Source: Mycobacterium sp. 1100029.7 (GTDB lineage Bacteria > Actinomycetota > Actinomycetes > Mycobacteriales > Mycobacteriaceae). Taken from it: a DNA stretch of 64,000 nt. The position numbers and the translations under genes are program-made. The stretch spans positions 39,458 to 103,457 of the forward strand of contig NZ_LZSC01000047.1 in the NCBI RefSeq assembly GCF_001665235.1, written 5' to 3'. This document shows, piece after piece, positions 51,768 through 62,926 of the stretch; the first letter of the stretch is position 1; each line of letters starts with the position of its first letter. The notes under the pieces were generated by a model. The model searched no databases and was not told the origin of the DNA. It was given only the letters and a program-made list of their open reading frames with translations.

Positions 51768-53260
51768 TGGTCCTGCGATATGCCGCCCGCAGCGACCGCG
51801 GCCTGGTACGCGCCAATAACGAAGACTCCGTCTATGCCGGCGCTCGACTGCTGGCTCTGGCCGACGGCATGGGTGGCCATGCGGCCGGCGAAGTGGCCTC
51901 CCAGTTGGTAATCGCCGCGCTGGCCCACCTCGACGACGACGAGCCCGGTGGCGACCTGCTTGCCAAACTCGACGCGGCGGTGCGCTCCGGTAATGCGGCC
52001 ATCGCCGCGCAGGTGGAGATGGAGCCCGAGCTCGAGGGCATGGGCACCACCCTGACCGCAATTCTGTTCGCGGGCAACCGTCTTGGGTTGGTGCACATCG
52101 GCGACTCACGCGGCTATCTGCTGCGTGACGGCGAGCTGGCCCAGATCACCAAGGACGACACTTTCGTCCAGACCCTGGTCGACGAGGGACGGATCACCAA
52201 GGAAGAGGCCCACAGCCACCCGCAGCGCTCGTTGATCATGCGGGCGTTGACCGGCCATGAGGTCGAGCCGACGTTGACGATGCGGGAAGCCCGGGCCGGT
52301 GATCGTTACCTGCTGTGCTCGGACGGGCTGTCCGATCCGGTCAGCGACGAGACCATCGCCGAGGCCCTGCAGATTCCTGACGTCGCCGAAAGTGCTTACC
52401 GTTTAATCGAATTGGCGTTGCGCGGGGGCGGCCCCGACAACGTGACGGTGGTAGTCGCCGATGTCGTGGACTACGACTACGGGCAGACTCAGCCGATCCT
52501 GGCCGGTGCGGTGTCCGGCGAAGAGGACCAACTGACGCTGCCCAATACGTCGGCGGGCCGGGCGTCCGCTATCGGAGCCCGCAAGCCGGCTGCCAAACCG
52601 GTTGCGCCACAAGAGGAGCCAACTGCTCGTCCGCGGTGGGCCTGGCGGCGGACGTTCATCGTCGTCACGCTGGTGGTGTTGTTGGCGCTGGCGGGCCTGG
52701 CCATCGGACGAGCCATCATCCGAAGCAACTACTACGTCGCCGAATACAACGGCATGGTGTCGATCATGCGGGGAATTCAGGGGTCACTGCTGGGCATGTC
52801 CTTGCACGATCCCTACCTAGTGGGCTGCCTGAACGCGCGCAACGACCTTTCGATCATCAGCTTCAGCCAATCTGGCGGCCACCTCGACTGCCGGGTCCTG
52901 CAATTGCAGGATTTGCGCCCCGCCGCGCGCGCACAGGTGTTGGCGGGGCTTCCGGCCGGGACTCTCGACGAAGCCGAATCACAGCTGAAGGAGCTGTCGG
53001 CCAACAGCCTGTTGCCGCCTTGTCCGCCGCCGCGCGCGACTTCGCCGCCCGCCGCACCGACTCCGGCGACGAGCGGGACGACACCGCCGAGCGCTCCCGT
53101 GCCCCCCACCCCTACTAGCGGCATCCCACCCAGCAGCATCGCCTCGAGCACCGCCCCAGCGATCACCACCCCTCCTGCAGCGCCCGCGACCACGCCGACG
53201 GTGACTGCACTCCCGCCAATTCCACCTCAGCCGGGCATCGACTGCCGGGCGGCTGCATGA
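51761..53260 (+). CDS. pstP: PstP, PP2C-type Ser/Thr phosphatase
   Basis: Dephosphorylates PknA, PknB and their targets. A cytosolic PP2C domain (1-235) has the metal residues in ALADGMGGHAAGE (near 34), GDSRGYLL (near 118), CSDGLSD (near 190) and GGPDNVTVV (near 229). One membrane helix lies near 305-327. An extracellular domain follows, with a Pro/Thr/Ser-rich tail ending PGIDCRAAA. The start is GTG at 51761; the usual N-terminal extension (MARV in Rv0018c) is lost because of the preceding insertion. Overlaps rodA by 4 bp. Confidence 0.96.
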   Translation: MTLVLRYAARSDRGLVRANNEDSVYAGARLLALADGMGGHAAGEVASQLVIAALAHLDDDEPGGDLLAKLDAAVRSGNAAIAAQVEMEPELEGMGTTLTAILFAGNRLGLVHIGDSRGYLLRDGELAQITKDDTFVQTLVDEGRITKEEAHSHPQRSLIMRALTGHEVEPTLTMREARAGDRYLLCSDGLSDPVSDETIAEALQIPDVAESAYRLIELALRGGGPDNVTVVVADVVDYDYGQTQPILAGAVSGEEDQLTLPNTSAGRASAIGARKPAAKPVAPQEEPTARPRWAWRRTFIVVTLVVLLALAGLAIGRAIIRSNYYVAEYNGMVSIMRGIQGSLLGMSLHDPYLVGCLNARNDLSIISFSQSGGHLDCRVLQLQDLRPAARAQVLAGLPAGTLDEAESQLKELSANSLLPPCPPPRATSPPAAPTPATSGTTPPSAPVPPTPTSGIPPSSIASSTAPAITTPPAAPATTPTVTALPPIPPQPGIDCRAAA

Positions 53261-54666
53261 CCACTCAGGTCCAGCCGCCGGTTACGGTCACGCCACCGCT
53301 GCCCACGCGGCGCAACTCCGAGCTGCTGCTGCTGTGCTTCGCCGCGCTCATCACGGTCGCCGCGTTGTTGATCGTCGAGGCCAACCAGGGGCGCGGACTA
53401 CGCCTGGACCTGATCGGTTACGGCCTGGCCTTTTTGGCCGTGTTCGGTAGCGCCCACTTGGCGATCAGGCGCTTCGCCGCCTACACCGACCCGCTGCTGT
53501 TGCCAATTGTGGCGCTGCTCAACGGACTTGGCTTGGTCATGATCCACCGGCTGGACCTGGTCGGCAGTGAGCTCAGCGGCCGTCACCACCCCAGCGCAGT
53601 CCAGCAGCTGTTGTGGACCCTGGTCGGTGTTGCCGCCTTCGCATTGGTGGTCACCTTTCTCAAAGATCACCGCCAGCTCGCCCGCTACGGCTACATCTTC
53701 GGAGTGACCGGTCTGGTGTTCTTGGTGATTCCCGCGCTGCTGCCGGCATCGCTGTCCGAGCAGAACGGCGCCAAGATCTGGATTCGCTTCCCGGGCTTCT
53801 CAATTCAGCCCGCGGAGTTCTCCAAGATTCTGCTGTTGATCTTCTTCTCCGCGGTGTTGGTCGCCAAGCGCGGTCTGTTCACCAGCGCCGGCAAGCACTT
53901 GATGGGTATGACCCTGCCGCGCCCGCGCGATCTCGCACCGCTGCTGGCGGCCTGGGTGATCTCGATCGGTGTGATGGTCTTCGAAAAGGATTTGGGCACT
54001 TCGCTTTTGCTCTACGCGTCGTTTCTGGTGGTGGTGTATCTGGCCACCCAACGCTTCAGCTGGGTGGTCCTCGGGCTGGTGTTGTTCGCCCTGGGAAGCG
54101 TTGCGGCGTACTTCATCTTCAGCCACGTGCGGGTTCGGGTGCAGATGTGGTGGGACCCGTTCTCCGATCCCGACGGCAGTGGCTATCAGATCGTGCAGTC
54201 TCTGTTCAGCTTCGCTACCGGCGGCATCTTCGGCACCGGGTTGGGCAATGGTCAGCCCGACACCGTGCCGGCCGCGTCCACCGATTTCATCATCGCCGCG
54301 TTCGGTGAGGAGCTCGGACTCGTCGGGCTGGCCAGCATCCTGATGCTGTACACCATCGTGGTGGTCCGCGGCCTGCGCACCGCGATCGCGACGCGTGACA
54401 GCTTCGGCAAGCTGCTGGCCGCCGGCCTGGCTTCGACGCTGGCGATCCAGCTCTTCATCGTCGTGGGGGGTGTCACCCAGCTGATCCCGTTGACCGGGCT
54501 GACCACACCGTGGATGTCCTATGGCGGGTCGTCACTGTTGGCCAACTACGTACTGCTGGCCATCCTGGCGCGTATCTCGCACAGCGCGCGACGCCCGCTG
54601 CGGGCGCCCCACCGTGACACCGCGCCGATCGCGGCCGCCGGCACCGAGGTGATCGAGCGGGTATGA
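53257..54666 (+). CDS. rodA: RodA, SEDS peptidoglycan glycosyltransferase
   Basis: A 469-aa polytopic protein with about 12 helices that polymerises lipid II together with the cognate class B PBP encoded next. SEDS signatures include the motif around KIWIRFPGFSIQPAEFSKILLLIFF (near 170) with the conserved Glu and Lys, and the late GLTTPWMSYGGSSLLANY (near 418). Same length as Rv0017c. Start and stop overlap the neighbouring genes by 4 bp each. Confidence 0.97.
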   Translation: MTTQVQPPVTVTPPLPTRRNSELLLLCFAALITVAALLIVEANQGRGLRLDLIGYGLAFLAVFGSAHLAIRRFAAYTDPLLLPIVALLNGLGLVMIHRLDLVGSELSGRHHPSAVQQLLWTLVGVAAFALVVTFLKDHRQLARYGYIFGVTGLVFLVIPALLPASLSEQNGAKIWIRFPGFSIQPAEFSKILLLIFFSAVLVAKRGLFTSAGKHLMGMTLPRPRDLAPLLAAWVISIGVMVFEKDLGTSLLLYASFLVVVYLATQRFSWVVLGLVLFALGSVAAYFIFSHVRVRVQMWWDPFSDPDGSGYQIVQSLFSFATGGIFGTGLGNGQPDTVPAASTDFIIAAFGEELGLVGLASILMLYTIVVVRGLRTAIATRDSFGKLLAAGLASTLAIQLFIVVGGVTQLIPLTGLTTPWMSYGGSSLLANYVLLAILARISHSARRPLRAPHRDTAPIAAAGTEVIERV

Positions 54667-56141
54667 ACGCCTCTTTACGACGGATCTCGGTAACCGTGAT
54701 GGCGTTGATCGTGCTGTTGCTGCTCAACGCCACGATGACGCAGGTATTCGCCGCGGACGGACTGCGGGCCGATCCGCGCAACCAGCGGGTGCTGCTCGAC
54801 GAGTATTCGCGGCAACGTGGCCAGATCGTCGCCGGTGGACAGCTGCTGGCCTACTCGGTGGCCACCGATAGCCGGTTTCGGTTCCTGCGGGTGTATCCCA
54901 ACCCGGCGGTATACGCCCCCATCACCGGGTTCTATTCGCTGAGGTATTCCAGCTCCGGTTTGGAACGAGCCGAGGACGCACTCCTCAACGGCTCCGACGA
55001 GCGGCTGTTCGGGCGCCGGCTGGCCGACTTCTTCACCGGGCGCGATCCACGCGGCGGCAATGTCGTGACGACGATCAACCCCCGCGTGCAGCAGGCCGCC
55101 TGGGACTCGATGCAGCAGGGTTGCGGTGGCCCGCCGTGCAAGGGTGCCGTGGTCGCCCTGGAGCCCTCCACCGGCAGAATCCTGGCGATGGTGTCGTCAC
55201 CGTCCTATGACCCCAACCTGCTGTCTTCACACGACCCCGAGGTGCAGGCGCAGGCATGGCAACGGCTGCGCGACAACCCCGACAACCCGCTGGCCAACCG
55301 CGCGATCTCGGAGACCTACCCGCCGGGCTCGACGTTCAAGGTGATCACCACCGCGGCGGCACTACAGAGTGGTGCCACCGAAAACGAGCAGCTGACGTCG
55401 GCGCCCACGATTCCCCTGCCCAACAGCACGGCCACCCTGGAAAACTACGGCGGCACCGCGTGCGGCGAGCAGCCGACGGTGTCGCTGAGTCAGGCTTTCG
55501 CCAAGTCCTGCAACACCGCATTCGTGCAGCTGGGCCTGCTCACCGGGGCCGAAGCGCTGCGCAGCATGGCGCGCGCGTTCGGCCTGGACAGCACCCCCAG
55601 TGTGATTCCGCTGCAGGTCTCGGAATCCACGGTTGGGATAATCGCTGATGCCGCCGCGCTCGGCATGTCTAGCATCGGGCAGAAGGACGTGGCGGTGACT
55701 CCGCTGCAGAACGCGGAGATCGCCGCGACCATCGCGAACAACGGCGTGACGATGCAGCCGTATCTGGTCGAGAACCTCAAAGGACCAGACTTGGCCAACA
55801 TCAGCACGACGGCGCCCTATCAGCAGCGTCGTGCGGTATCGCCGCAGATCGCCGCTAAGCTGACAGAGCTCATGGTCGGCGCCGAGAAGGACGCACAGCA
55901 GAAAGGGGCCATTCCCGGCGTGCAGATCGCATCCAAGACCGGTACCGCAGAGCATGGCACCGACCCGCGCAACACACCGCCGCACGCGTGGTACATCGCG
56001 TTCGCGCCCGCGCAGGCGCCCAAGGTAGCCGTGGCCGTGCTCGTCGAAAACGGAGCCGACCGCCTGTCGGCGACCGGAGGCGCACTCGCCGCCCCGATCG
56101 GCCGGGCTGTCATCCAAGCCGCACTGCAGGGGGGCCCATGA
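54663..56141 (+). CDS. pbpA: PbpA, class B penicillin-binding protein
   Basis: A 492-aa transpeptidase acting in septal and polar wall synthesis. One N-terminal membrane helix (residues 8-28), a dimerisation domain, then a transpeptidase domain with [10 protein letters not shown] (Ser near 222), the SxN motif in KSCNTAF near 280, and SKTGTAEHG near 424. It sits between rodA and pknA with ATGA overlaps at both ends, as in Rv0016c. In M. tuberculosis it is a PknB substrate. Confidence 0.97.
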   Translation: MNASLRRISVTVMALIVLLLLNATMTQVFAADGLRADPRNQRVLLDEYSRQRGQIVAGGQLLAYSVATDSRFRFLRVYPNPAVYAPITGFYSLRYSSSGLERAEDALLNGSDERLFGRRLADFFTGRDPRGGNVVTTINPRVQQAAWDSMQQGCGGPPCKGAVVALEPSTGRILAMVSSPSYDPNLLSSHDPEVQAQAWQRLRDNPDNPLANRAISETYPPGSTFKVITTAAALQSGATENEQLTSAPTIPLPNSTATLENYGGTACGEQPTVSLSQAFAKSCNTAFVQLGLLTGAEALRSMARAFGLDSTPSVIPLQVSESTVGIIADAAALGMSSIGQKDVAVTPLQNAEIAATIANNGVTMQPYLVENLKGPDLANISTTAPYQQRRAVSPQIAAKLTELMVGAEKDAQQKGAIPGVQIASKTGTAEHGTDPRNTPPHAWYIAFAPAQAPKVAVAVLVENGADRLSATGGALAAPIGRAVIQAALQGGP

Positions 56142-57448
56142 GCCCACGAGTTGGCGTAACCCTGTCGGGTCGGTACCGACTGCAGCGCCTGATCGCCACC
56201 GGCGGTATGGGCCAGGTCTGGGAGGCCGTCGACAGCCGGCTAGGCCGGCGCGTGGCGGTCAAGGTCCTCAAGGGGGAGTTCTCCCAGGACCCCGAGTTCA
56301 TCGAACGGTTCCGCGCCGAGGCGCGGACCACCGCGATGCTCAACCATCCCGGGATCGCCGCCGTGCACGACTACGGCGAGAGCCAGCTGGACGGGGAGGG
56401 ACGCACCGCCTACCTGGTGATGGAGCTGGTCAATGGTGAGCCCCTGAACTCGGTGCTCAAGCGCACCGGCCGGCTGTCGTTGCGCCATGCGCTGGACATG
56501 CTCGAGCAGACCGGCCGCGCACTGCAGATCGCGCATGCCGCCGGGCTGGTCCACCGTGACGTCAAACCGGGAAACATCTTGATCACCCCGACGGGGCAGG
56601 TGAAAATCACCGACTTCGGTATCGCCAAGGCGGTCGACGCGGCGCCGGTCACCCAGACCGGCATGGTGATGGGCACCGCCCAATACATTGCGCCCGAACA
56701 GGCGCTGGGCCACGATGCCACTCCCTCCAGTGACGTCTACTCACTGGGAGTTGTTGGCTACGAAGTGGTTTCGGGCAAGCGGCCGTTCACCGGTGACGGG
56801 GCGCTGACGGTGGCGATGAAGCACATCAAGGAGCCCCCGCCGCCGCTGCCACCGGAGCTGCCGCCCAACGTCCGCGAACTCATCGAGATCACGCTGGTCA
56901 AGAACCCCGGCATGCGCTATCGCAGCGGCGGCCCGTTCGCCGACGCCGTGGCCGCGGTGCGCGCCGGCCGCCGGCCCCCGCGGCCCAGCCAGTCACCGCC
57001 ACCGGGACGCGCTTCACCGGCCGCCATTCCGTCGAGCCCGGCGACCAGGGCTGCCGCCGTGGCCGGGGCCCGCAGTGCCGCACCGAGCCGAGCGCGGCCG
57101 GCCACGACGCGGCGTCCGCCGCCGGCCCGTCGCACGTTCTCTTCGGGCCAGCGCGCGCTGCTGTGGGCCGCCGGCGTCCTCGGCGCGCTCGCCATCATCA
57201 TCGCCGTGCTGATCGTCATCAACTCGCGGGGCGACACCCAGCAGCAACCACCGCCGCCGACGGTCACCGACACCGGCACCCCGCCGGCCACCAAGACGCC
57301 CAGCGGTTCGGGCCCCGGTCTGCGTCTTGACTGGACGGAGCAGCCGACGATGAGTAATTCTGGATTCCACAGCAGGCCACCCGAACTGAGCTGGGACAGC
57401 CCCTTGACGCCCAGCCTGTCTCCGGCCCGACACGAGACACCGCAATGA
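56138..57448 (+). CDS. pknA: PknA, Ser/Thr protein kinase
   Basis: A 436-aa membrane kinase of cell shape and division. The glycine loop [10 protein letters not shown], Lys42 in VAVKVLKG, the catalytic loop HRDVKPGN and DFGIAKAVD with the activation segment [18 protein letters not shown] are intact. A Pro/Arg-rich juxtamembrane linker precedes a membrane helix near 347-368 ([21 protein letters not shown]). The extracellular tail of about 70 aa has no PASTA domain, as expected for PknA. Starts inside the pbpA stop. Confidence 0.97.
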   Translation: MSPRVGVTLSGRYRLQRLIATGGMGQVWEAVDSRLGRRVAVKVLKGEFSQDPEFIERFRAEARTTAMLNHPGIAAVHDYGESQLDGEGRTAYLVMELVNGEPLNSVLKRTGRLSLRHALDMLEQTGRALQIAHAAGLVHRDVKPGNILITPTGQVKITDFGIAKAVDAAPVTQTGMVMGTAQYIAPEQALGHDATPSSDVYSLGVVGYEVVSGKRPFTGDGALTVAMKHIKEPPPPLPPELPPNVRELIEITLVKNPGMRYRSGGPFADAVAAVRAGRRPPRPSQSPPPGRASPAAIPSSPATRAAAVAGARSAAPSRARPATTRRPPPARRTFSSGQRALLWAAGVLGALAIIIAVLIVINSRGDTQQQPPPPTVTDTGTPPATKTPSGSGPGLRLDWTEQPTMSNSGFHSRPPELSWDSPLTPSLSPARHETPQ

Positions 57449-59322
57449 CCACCCCGCAGCACCTGTCCGACCGCTACGAACTCGGCGACATCCTCGGTTT
57501 TGGAGGCATGTCCGAGGTTCACTTGGCCCGCGACGTCCGCCTTCACCGCGACGTGGCCGTCAAGGTGCTGCGCGCCGACCTGGCCCGCGATCCGAGTTTT
57601 TACCTGCGCTTCCGGCGCGAGGCGCAAAACGCCGCGGCGCTCAATCATCCGGCGATCGTCGCGGTGTACGACACCGGCGAGGCCGAGACCCCCAGCGGCC
57701 CGCTGCCCTACATCGTCATGGAGTACGTCGACGGCGTCACGCTGCGCGACATCGTGCACAACGACGGCCCGCTGCCGCCGCGCCGTGCGATCGAGATCAT
57801 CGCCGACGCCTGCCAGGCGCTGAATTTCAGTCACCAGAACGGCATCATCCACCGCGACGTCAAGCCGGCCAACATCATGATCAGCACGACCAACGCGGTC
57901 AAGGTGATGGACTTTGGCATTGCGCGCGCGATCGCCGACAGCGGCAACAGCGTGACCCAGACGGCGGCCGTAATCGGTACCGCGCAATACCTTTCGCCCG
58001 AGCAGGCCCGTGGTGATTCGGTCGACGCGCGCTCCGACGTCTACTCGCTGGGGTGTGTGCTCTACGAAATGCTCACCGGCGAACCGCCTTTCACCGGTGA
58101 CTCACCGGTTTCGGTTGCCTATCAACATGTTCGTGAAGACCCGGTGCCGCCGTCGAAGCGGCACCCGGGCATCTCCGCAGACCTCGACGCCGTCGTGCTC
58201 AAGGCGCTGGCCAAAAACCCGGACAACCGCTACCAGACCGCGGCGGAGATGCGTGCCGACCTGGTTCGGGTGCACAACGGCGAGGCGCCCGAGGCGCCGA
58301 AGGTGCTCACCGATGCCGAGCGCACGTCGCTGATGGCGGCGACCGGGCCCGGCCATGGCCCGCGCTCTGACCCGCTTCCCCGACAGCGTCGCAACGACAT
58401 CGACCCGGACCGGATGGGCGGACCGGTCGGTCGCTGGGTGGTCGCGGTCGCCGTGCTGGCGGTGCTCACGATCGTCGTCGTGATCGCGTTCAACAGTTTC
58501 GGCGGCTCGACCCGCGACGTCCAGGTCCCAGACATGCGCGGCCAGGTGTCCGCCGATGCCGTTGCGGCGCTGCAGAACCGGGGCTTCAAGACCCGCACCT
58601 TGCAAAAGCCCGACTCGTCGATTCCGCCCGACCATGTGATCAGCACCGATCCCGGCGCCAACGCGTCGGTGGCCGCGGGCGACGAGATCACGATCAACGT
58701 CTCGACCGGGCCGGAACAACGCGAGGTGCCGGATGTGTCGTCGCTGAGCTACTCCGACGCGGTGAGCAAGCTCAAAGCCTCCGGGTTCACCAAGTTCAAG
58801 CAGGCGAACTCGCCGTCCACCCCGGAGTTGCTGGGCAAGGTGATCGGCACCAACCCACCCGCCAACCAGACCTCGGCCATCACCAACGTGATCACCGTGA
58901 TCGTCGGCTCCGGGCCCGAGACCAAACAGGTCCCCGACGTCGCGGGCCAGACCGTCGACGTCGCCCAGAAGAACCTGACGGTTTACGGTTTCACCAAGAT
59001 CACCCAGGCGCAGGTGGACAGCACCCGGCCCGCCGGTGAGGTTGTCGGCACCAATCCGACTAAGGGACAGACGGTTCCGGTGGATTCGATCATCGAGCTG
59101 CAGGTGTCCAAGGGCAATCAGTTCACGATGCCGGACCTGACGGGCATGTTCTGGGCCGACGCCGAGCCGCGGCTACGCGCGCTCGGTTGGACGGGTGTGC
59201 TGGACAAGGGGCCCGACGTCGACGCCGGCGGCTCGCAGTCCCACAAGGTGGTGTATCAGAACCCGCCTGCCGGGGCCGGGGTCAACCGCGACGGCATCGT
59301 CACGCTGAAGTTCGGTCAGTAG
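57445..59322 (+). CDS. pknB: PknB, PASTA-domain Ser/Thr protein kinase
   Basis: A 625-aa master kinase sensing muropeptides or lipid II. Kinase domain 1-280 with [10 protein letters not shown], Lys40, HRDVKPAN and the activation-loop threonines in [14 protein letters not shown] (171/173 region). A membrane helix lies near 332-353. Four extracellular PASTA repeats follow (about 355-625; each begins near [28 protein letters not shown]). Last gene of the fhaA-pknB operon. Its 3' end overlaps the convergent trpG-like gene by 23 bp. Confidence 0.98.
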   Translation: MTTPQHLSDRYELGDILGFGGMSEVHLARDVRLHRDVAVKVLRADLARDPSFYLRFRREAQNAAALNHPAIVAVYDTGEAETPSGPLPYIVMEYVDGVTLRDIVHNDGPLPPRRAIEIIADACQALNFSHQNGIIHRDVKPANIMISTTNAVKVMDFGIARAIADSGNSVTQTAAVIGTAQYLSPEQARGDSVDARSDVYSLGCVLYEMLTGEPPFTGDSPVSVAYQHVREDPVPPSKRHPGISADLDAVVLKALAKNPDNRYQTAAEMRADLVRVHNGEAPEAPKVLTDAERTSLMAATGPGHGPRSDPLPRQRRNDIDPDRMGGPVGRWVVAVAVLAVLTIVVVIAFNSFGGSTRDVQVPDMRGQVSADAVAALQNRGFKTRTLQKPDSSIPPDHVISTDPGANASVAAGDEITINVSTGPEQREVPDVSSLSYSDAVSKLKASGFTKFKQANSPSTPELLGKVIGTNPPANQTSAITNVITVIVGSGPETKQVPDVAGQTVDVAQKNLTVYGFTKITQAQVDSTRPAGEVVGTNPTKGQTVPVDSIIELQVSKGNQFTMPDLTGMFWADAEPRLRALGWTGVLDKGPDVDAGGSQSHKVVYQNPPAGAGVNRDGIVTLKFGQ

Positions 59323-59995
59323 CCGCCGGGTCCGGGAAGTACGGTCGCACCGCGGCGCGAACGTCGTTCTCCAGCCGGCGGATCAGGGTGTCGTCGCGTG
59401 ACCATCCGCAGTAGGTCAGCCAGTTGGCCAGCATCCGGTGCCCGCCCTCGGTGAGGATGGATTCGGGGTGGAACTGCACGCCGTGAATCGGCAGGTCGGT
59501 GTGCCGCACGGCCATGATGACGCCGCTGCGGGTCTGGGCCGTCACCTCGAGCGCGGGGGGCAGCGATTCGGGCAGGATCGTCAGGGAGTGATACCGCGTT
59601 GCCGTAAACGGGTCCGGAAGTCCTTGCAGCACACCGCCATTGGCGTGGTGCACGCTGCTGGTCTTGCCGTGCAGCAGTTCGGGTGCGCGGTCGACGGTGG
59701 CGCCGAACGCGACGCCGATGGCCTGATGACCGAGGCACACACCGAGCAGTGGGGTGGCCGCGGCCGCGCAGGCGCGGACCAGGTCGATCGATGCGCCGGC
59801 GCGCTCGGGAGTGCCGGGCCCCGGGCTGAGCAGCACGCCGTCGAATTGCGCGGCGATGGCGGCATGGCCACCTGCGGGGTCAGCAAGCCTGGCATCGTCG
59901 TTGCGCCACACGTCGGCCTCGACTCCGAGTTGCCCCAGGTATTGCACGAGGTTGAACACGAAGCTGTCGTAGTTGTCGACAACGAGGATCCGCAT
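59300..59995 (-). CDS. trpG: Glutamine amidotransferase subunit of anthranilate/aminodeoxychorismate synthase
   Basis: A 231-aa class I amidotransferase that supplies ammonia from glutamine to a TrpE or PabB partner. RILVVDNYDSFVFNLVQYLG is the family start. The nucleophile is in GVCLGHQAIG (Cys near 87), and the His-Glu pair in VQFHPESI (near 180). Equivalent to Rv0013; whether it serves tryptophan or folate synthesis cannot be told here. It is convergent with pknB. Confidence 0.94.
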   Translation of the reverse strand: MRILVVDNYDSFVFNLVQYLGQLGVEADVWRNDDARLADPAGGHAAIAAQFDGVLLSPGPGTPERAGASIDLVRACAAAATPLLGVCLGHQAIGVAFGATVDRAPELLHGKTSSVHHANGGVLQGLPDPFTATRYHSLTILPESLPPALEVTAQTRSGVIMAVRHTDLPIHGVQFHPESILTEGGHRMLANWLTYCGWSRDDTLIRRLENDVRAAVRPYFPDPAATDRTSA

Positions 59996-60042
59996 CGTGC
60001 CAGGTTACCGTCCGACACGGCCCGGCTACCGGCCAGTACTTC

Positions 60043-60786
60043 TCAGTAGCCGATCGGGGCGTCCGGCTGGGCGAAGTGCATGCGCACCGGTTCGGTGTGG
60101 CCGACGATCTGCACATCGGGTTTGACGTCCTCGCTGTAGCCCAGCCCGAAGCGCACGACATATTGCTTGTACAGCGTCACCAGGGGAGCGGCGGACAGTG
60201 CCGCTTGCATCGCGCCGGCGTTGCCGATCGCGGTGATCGAGTACGGCGGGCTGTAGGTACGGCCGTTGAGCAGCAAGGTGTTGCCGACGCAGCGCGGCAC
60301 CGAGGTCGCGATGATTCGCTGGTCCTGCATCTGGATCGCCTCTGCTCCGGCGCTCCACAGCGCGTTGAGGACGGCCGTGATGTCTTGTTGATGGACCACC
60401 AGATCGTCGGGGGAGGCGTCGCGCGGGAAGCGGCCGTTGGTGTCGCGCTGGGCGTCGTCGAGCGTGACCACCAGCCCCGGCCCGTGCACCGGATTCATGT
60501 CCGCCGCGGCCGCCAGCTCGGCCGAACGCCGCAGCATCGCCGCCAGGGCGGCGTCGGATGACTTCAGATGGTTGGAATCGATTTTGCCGGCCAACTCGTC
60601 GCGCTCGGCCTTGAGGCGGTTCACCGAGGCCTGGGTCTCCCGCACCAGATCCACCAGCCGCGGTGCGTCACTGCGCCGGATCTCGGCACCGCCGGAGACC
60701 CCGTGCGTGGCGGCCAGCAGCAGACCGGCAAGCAGGCAAACCAGCGGGACACCGAAGCGCCAGGGCGAGCGGCGGCTCTGCGTCAT
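60043..60786 (-). CDS. DUF881 membrane-anchored protein (Rv0012 equivalent)
   Basis: A 247-aa protein with an N-terminal membrane anchor (residues 9-29; WRFGVPLVCLLAGLLLAATHG). A coiled coil follows (44-72; LVRETQASVNRLKAERDELAGKI), then a DUF881 domain (about 90-247) with GPGLVVTLDDA and DDLVVHQQDITAVLNALW. DUF881 proteins sit near divisome genes in Actinobacteria; the function is unknown. Divergent from crgA. Confidence 0.92.
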   Translation of the reverse strand: MTQSRRSPWRFGVPLVCLLAGLLLAATHGVSGGAEIRRSDAPRLVDLVRETQASVNRLKAERDELAGKIDSNHLKSSDAALAAMLRRSAELAAAADMNPVHGPGLVVTLDDAQRDTNGRFPRDASPDDLVVHQQDITAVLNALWSAGAEAIQMQDQRIIATSVPRCVGNTLLLNGRTYSPPYSITAIGNAGAMQAALSAAPLVTLYKQYVVRFGLGYSEDVKPDVQIVGHTEPVRMHFAQPDAPIGY

Positions 60787-60903
60787 CGAGTCTCCAATTT
60801 CCTGGTCGCGGCACCAGGTGGGTTAATCTCGTAGCCAAGTCCTGCGTATAGCTGTCACCGCTATCGTTGCACCCCGTCCGCTCTCCGTGATCCCGAGGTA
60901 GTC

Positions 60904-61185
60904 ATGCCGAAGTCCAAGGTCCGCAAGAAGAACGACTTCACCGTCAGCGCGGTCAGCCGGACGCCGGTGAAAGTGAAGGTCGGGCCGTCCAGCGTGTGGT
61001 TCGTCGCGCTGTTCATAGGTCTCATGCTGATCGGCCTGGTTTGGCTGATGGTGTTTCAATTGGCCGCCGTCGGGAGCCAGGCACCGACCGCACTTAATTG
61101 GATGGCGCAACTTGGTCCATGGAACTATGCGATTGCGTTCGCTTTCATGATCACCGGCTTGTTGCTCACGATGCGCTGGCACTAA
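60904..61185 (+). CDS. crgA: CrgA, divisome membrane protein
   Basis: A 93-aa protein, the exact mycobacterial length, with two membrane helices (about 32-52 and 69-90) and the conserved N terminus [12 protein letters not shown]. It recruits FtsI/PbpB and others to the septum with FtsZ. It sits next to the kinase/PBP cluster as Rv0011c does. Confidence 0.97.
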   Translation: MPKSKVRKKNDFTVSAVSRTPVKVKVGPSSVWFVALFIGLMLIGLVWLMVFQLAAVGSQAPTALNWMAQLGPWNYAIAFAFMITGLLLTMRWH

Positions 61186-61340
61186 ACGAGCCCAGAAGCG
61201 CAATGAATTCATTTTGGGGCCGATCCGCGCTCGCGCCAGCAACCTTGTGAGCACCCAATCACACGCGTGTGATTTATCCCCACTGTTGATAGCTGATGTG
61301 GATAACTGCATCGACGGTGGTGGGAGGGGTTAAGGACGGC

Positions 61341-61775
61341 ATGCAGCAAACACAGTGGGAGCCGCGGCCTGCGGGAATCGCTGGTTGCGGGCTTGCCGGG
61401 ATTTTCATGGCTATCGCCAGTGTGACTGTGGTCACAGATGGGCCCGGGCGCGTCCTGGCCGGCGTTGCCGGGGCGGGACTGCTGTTGTTTGCGGGCGCGT
61501 CGTGGCGTGCGCGCCCCAAGCTGGCAATTACGGACGCCGGGCTGGCGATCCGGGGGTGGTTCCGGACGCAGGTATTGCAGCATTCCGACATCAAGATCAT
61601 TCGGATCACTGAGTTCCGCCGCCTCGGGCGCAAGGTGCGATTCCTCGAGATCGAGAAGTCCGACGACGGCCTGGTGCTGTTCTCCCGGTGGGACCTGGGG
61701 ACCGAGCCGCTGGACGTGCTCGACGCGTTGACCGCAGCCGGTTATGCCGGCCGAAACGGCACCGAGCCGGACTAG
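61341..61775 (+). CDS. PH-domain membrane protein (Rv0010c equivalent)
   Basis: A 144-aa protein: two membrane helices (about 11-31 and 36-54), then a bacterial PH-like (bPH) domain (60-135) with RPKLAITDAGLAIRGWFRTQ and DIKIIRITEFRRLGRKVRFLEI. ATG at 61341 was chosen over the in-frame start at 61296 to match the family length of about 141. The function is unknown. Confidence 0.88.
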   Translation: MQQTQWEPRPAGIAGCGLAGIFMAIASVTVVTDGPGRVLAGVAGAGLLLFAGASWRARPKLAITDAGLAIRGWFRTQVLQHSDIKIIRITEFRRLGRKVRFLEIEKSDDGLVLFSRWDLGTEPLDVLDALTAAGYAGRNGTEPD

Positions 61776-61802
61776 CCGGGCCGGCCCGGTGCGGGCCGCG
61801 AC

Positions 61803-62351
61803 TTAAGAGATGGTGATCGACTCGATGACGACCGGGTCGGTCGGACGGTCGTTGCCGTCGGTGGACGTCGTCGCGATCGCGTCGACGACCTTCTGCGACT
61901 CGGGGTCGGTCACCTCGCCGAAGATCGTGTGGCGCCGGTTGAGGTGCGGGGTGGGGCCGACGGTGACGAAGAACTGCGAGCCGTTGGTACCCGGACCGGC
62001 GTTCGCCATCGCCAGCAAGTACGGCTTGTCGAATTGCAGCTCGGGGTGGAACTCGTCGGCGAACTGGTAGCCCGGACCGCCGCGACCGGTTCCGGTCGGG
62101 TCGCCGCCCTGGATCATGAAGCCCTGGATCACTCTGTGAAAGACCGCACCGTCGTAGAACGGACCCGAAGGACTACCCGACGCGTTCTGGGTCGAGTACT
62201 CCTTGGTGCCCTGCGCCAGGCCGACGAAGTTGGCGACAGTCTTGGGCGCGTGGTTGCCAAACAAGGCGATCTTGATGTCGCCGCGGTTGGTGTGCAGTGT
62301 GGCAGTGGCAGTCTGATGCGGGCTGTTGGTCACGACACCAGAGTCTGCCAC
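61803..62351 (-). CDS. ppiA: Peptidyl-prolyl cis-trans isomerase (cyclophilin)
   Basis: A 182-aa cyclophilin, the length of Rv0009. Active-site residues are in [20 protein letters not shown] (Arg and Phe), [10 protein letters not shown] and HTIFGEV. GTG at 62351 ([11 protein letters not shown]) fits the known start; the frame extends 7 codons further upstream. Convergent with the PH-domain gene by a 27-bp gap. Confidence 0.96.
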   Translation of the reverse strand: MADSGVVTNSPHQTATATLHTNRGDIKIALFGNHAPKTVANFVGLAQGTKEYSTQNASGSPSGPFYDGAVFHRVIQGFMIQGGDPTGTGRGGPGYQFADEFHPELQFDKPYLLAMANAGPGTNGSQFFVTVGPTPHLNRRHTIFGEVTDPESQKVVDAIATTSTDGNDRPTDPVVIESITIS

Positions 62352-62488
62352 TAGCCGCCCATCCGTTCGCACCCGGTGTCACTCGGTGCGCCCGCGGCCG
62401 AAACTGCCGACGTCGCGCGGCAATAGGCCCACCGGTGTTTTATTGATGGCAGTCTGTAGGTTCCACGAGCGGCACAGAAAGGCGGCAG

Positions 62489-62926
62489 ATGAGCGCGAAG
62501 GCGGAATCCCGGCTGACCCCTAGGCAGCGACTGTCGCGTGGGCTGACGTACTCGGCCGTGGGACCCGTGGACGTCACCCGCGGCGCCATCGGGCTCGGTG
62601 TGAATTCCGCGCGGTCGACCGCGGCCGAAGTGCGGCGCCGTTATCGCGAAGGCCGGCTCTCCCGGGAGCTTGCCGCGGCACAGGAGACCGTCGCCCAGGA
62701 GTTGGCCGCCGCGCAGGATGTTCTTTCCAATCTGCCGCAGGCACTGCAGAGTGCGCGCAAATCTCAACGGCGCCGGGGCCCGCGGCCCGCGGTGCTCGCG
62801 GTGGCCGCGGCGGTGGTGCTGGCCGGTGGTGCGGCCGCATTCACCATCGCCCGGCGCTCGGTCAACCGCGACAACCCCGAGCCGTCGCCGCGACCGCCCA
62901 GTGTGGACGTGCAGCCGCGACCCTGA
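62489..62926 (+). CDS. cwsA: CwsA, cell-wall synthesis and shape protein
   Basis: A 145-aa protein, the same length as Rv0008c. The cytosolic N-terminal part is Arg/Ala-rich with a coiled coil (55-95; ELAAAQETVAQELAAAQDVL). One membrane helix lies near 100-121 (AVLAVAAAVVLAGGAAAFTIA), with a Pro-rich outer tail. It interacts with CrgA and Wag31 in mycobacteria. The sequence start SRLTPRQRLSRGLTYSAVGPVDVTRG is well conserved. Confidence 0.94.
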   Translation: MSAKAESRLTPRQRLSRGLTYSAVGPVDVTRGAIGLGVNSARSTAAEVRRRYREGRLSRELAAAQETVAQELAAAQDVLSNLPQALQSARKSQRRRGPRPAVLAVAAAVVLAGGAAAFTIARRSVNRDNPEPSPRPPSVDVQPRP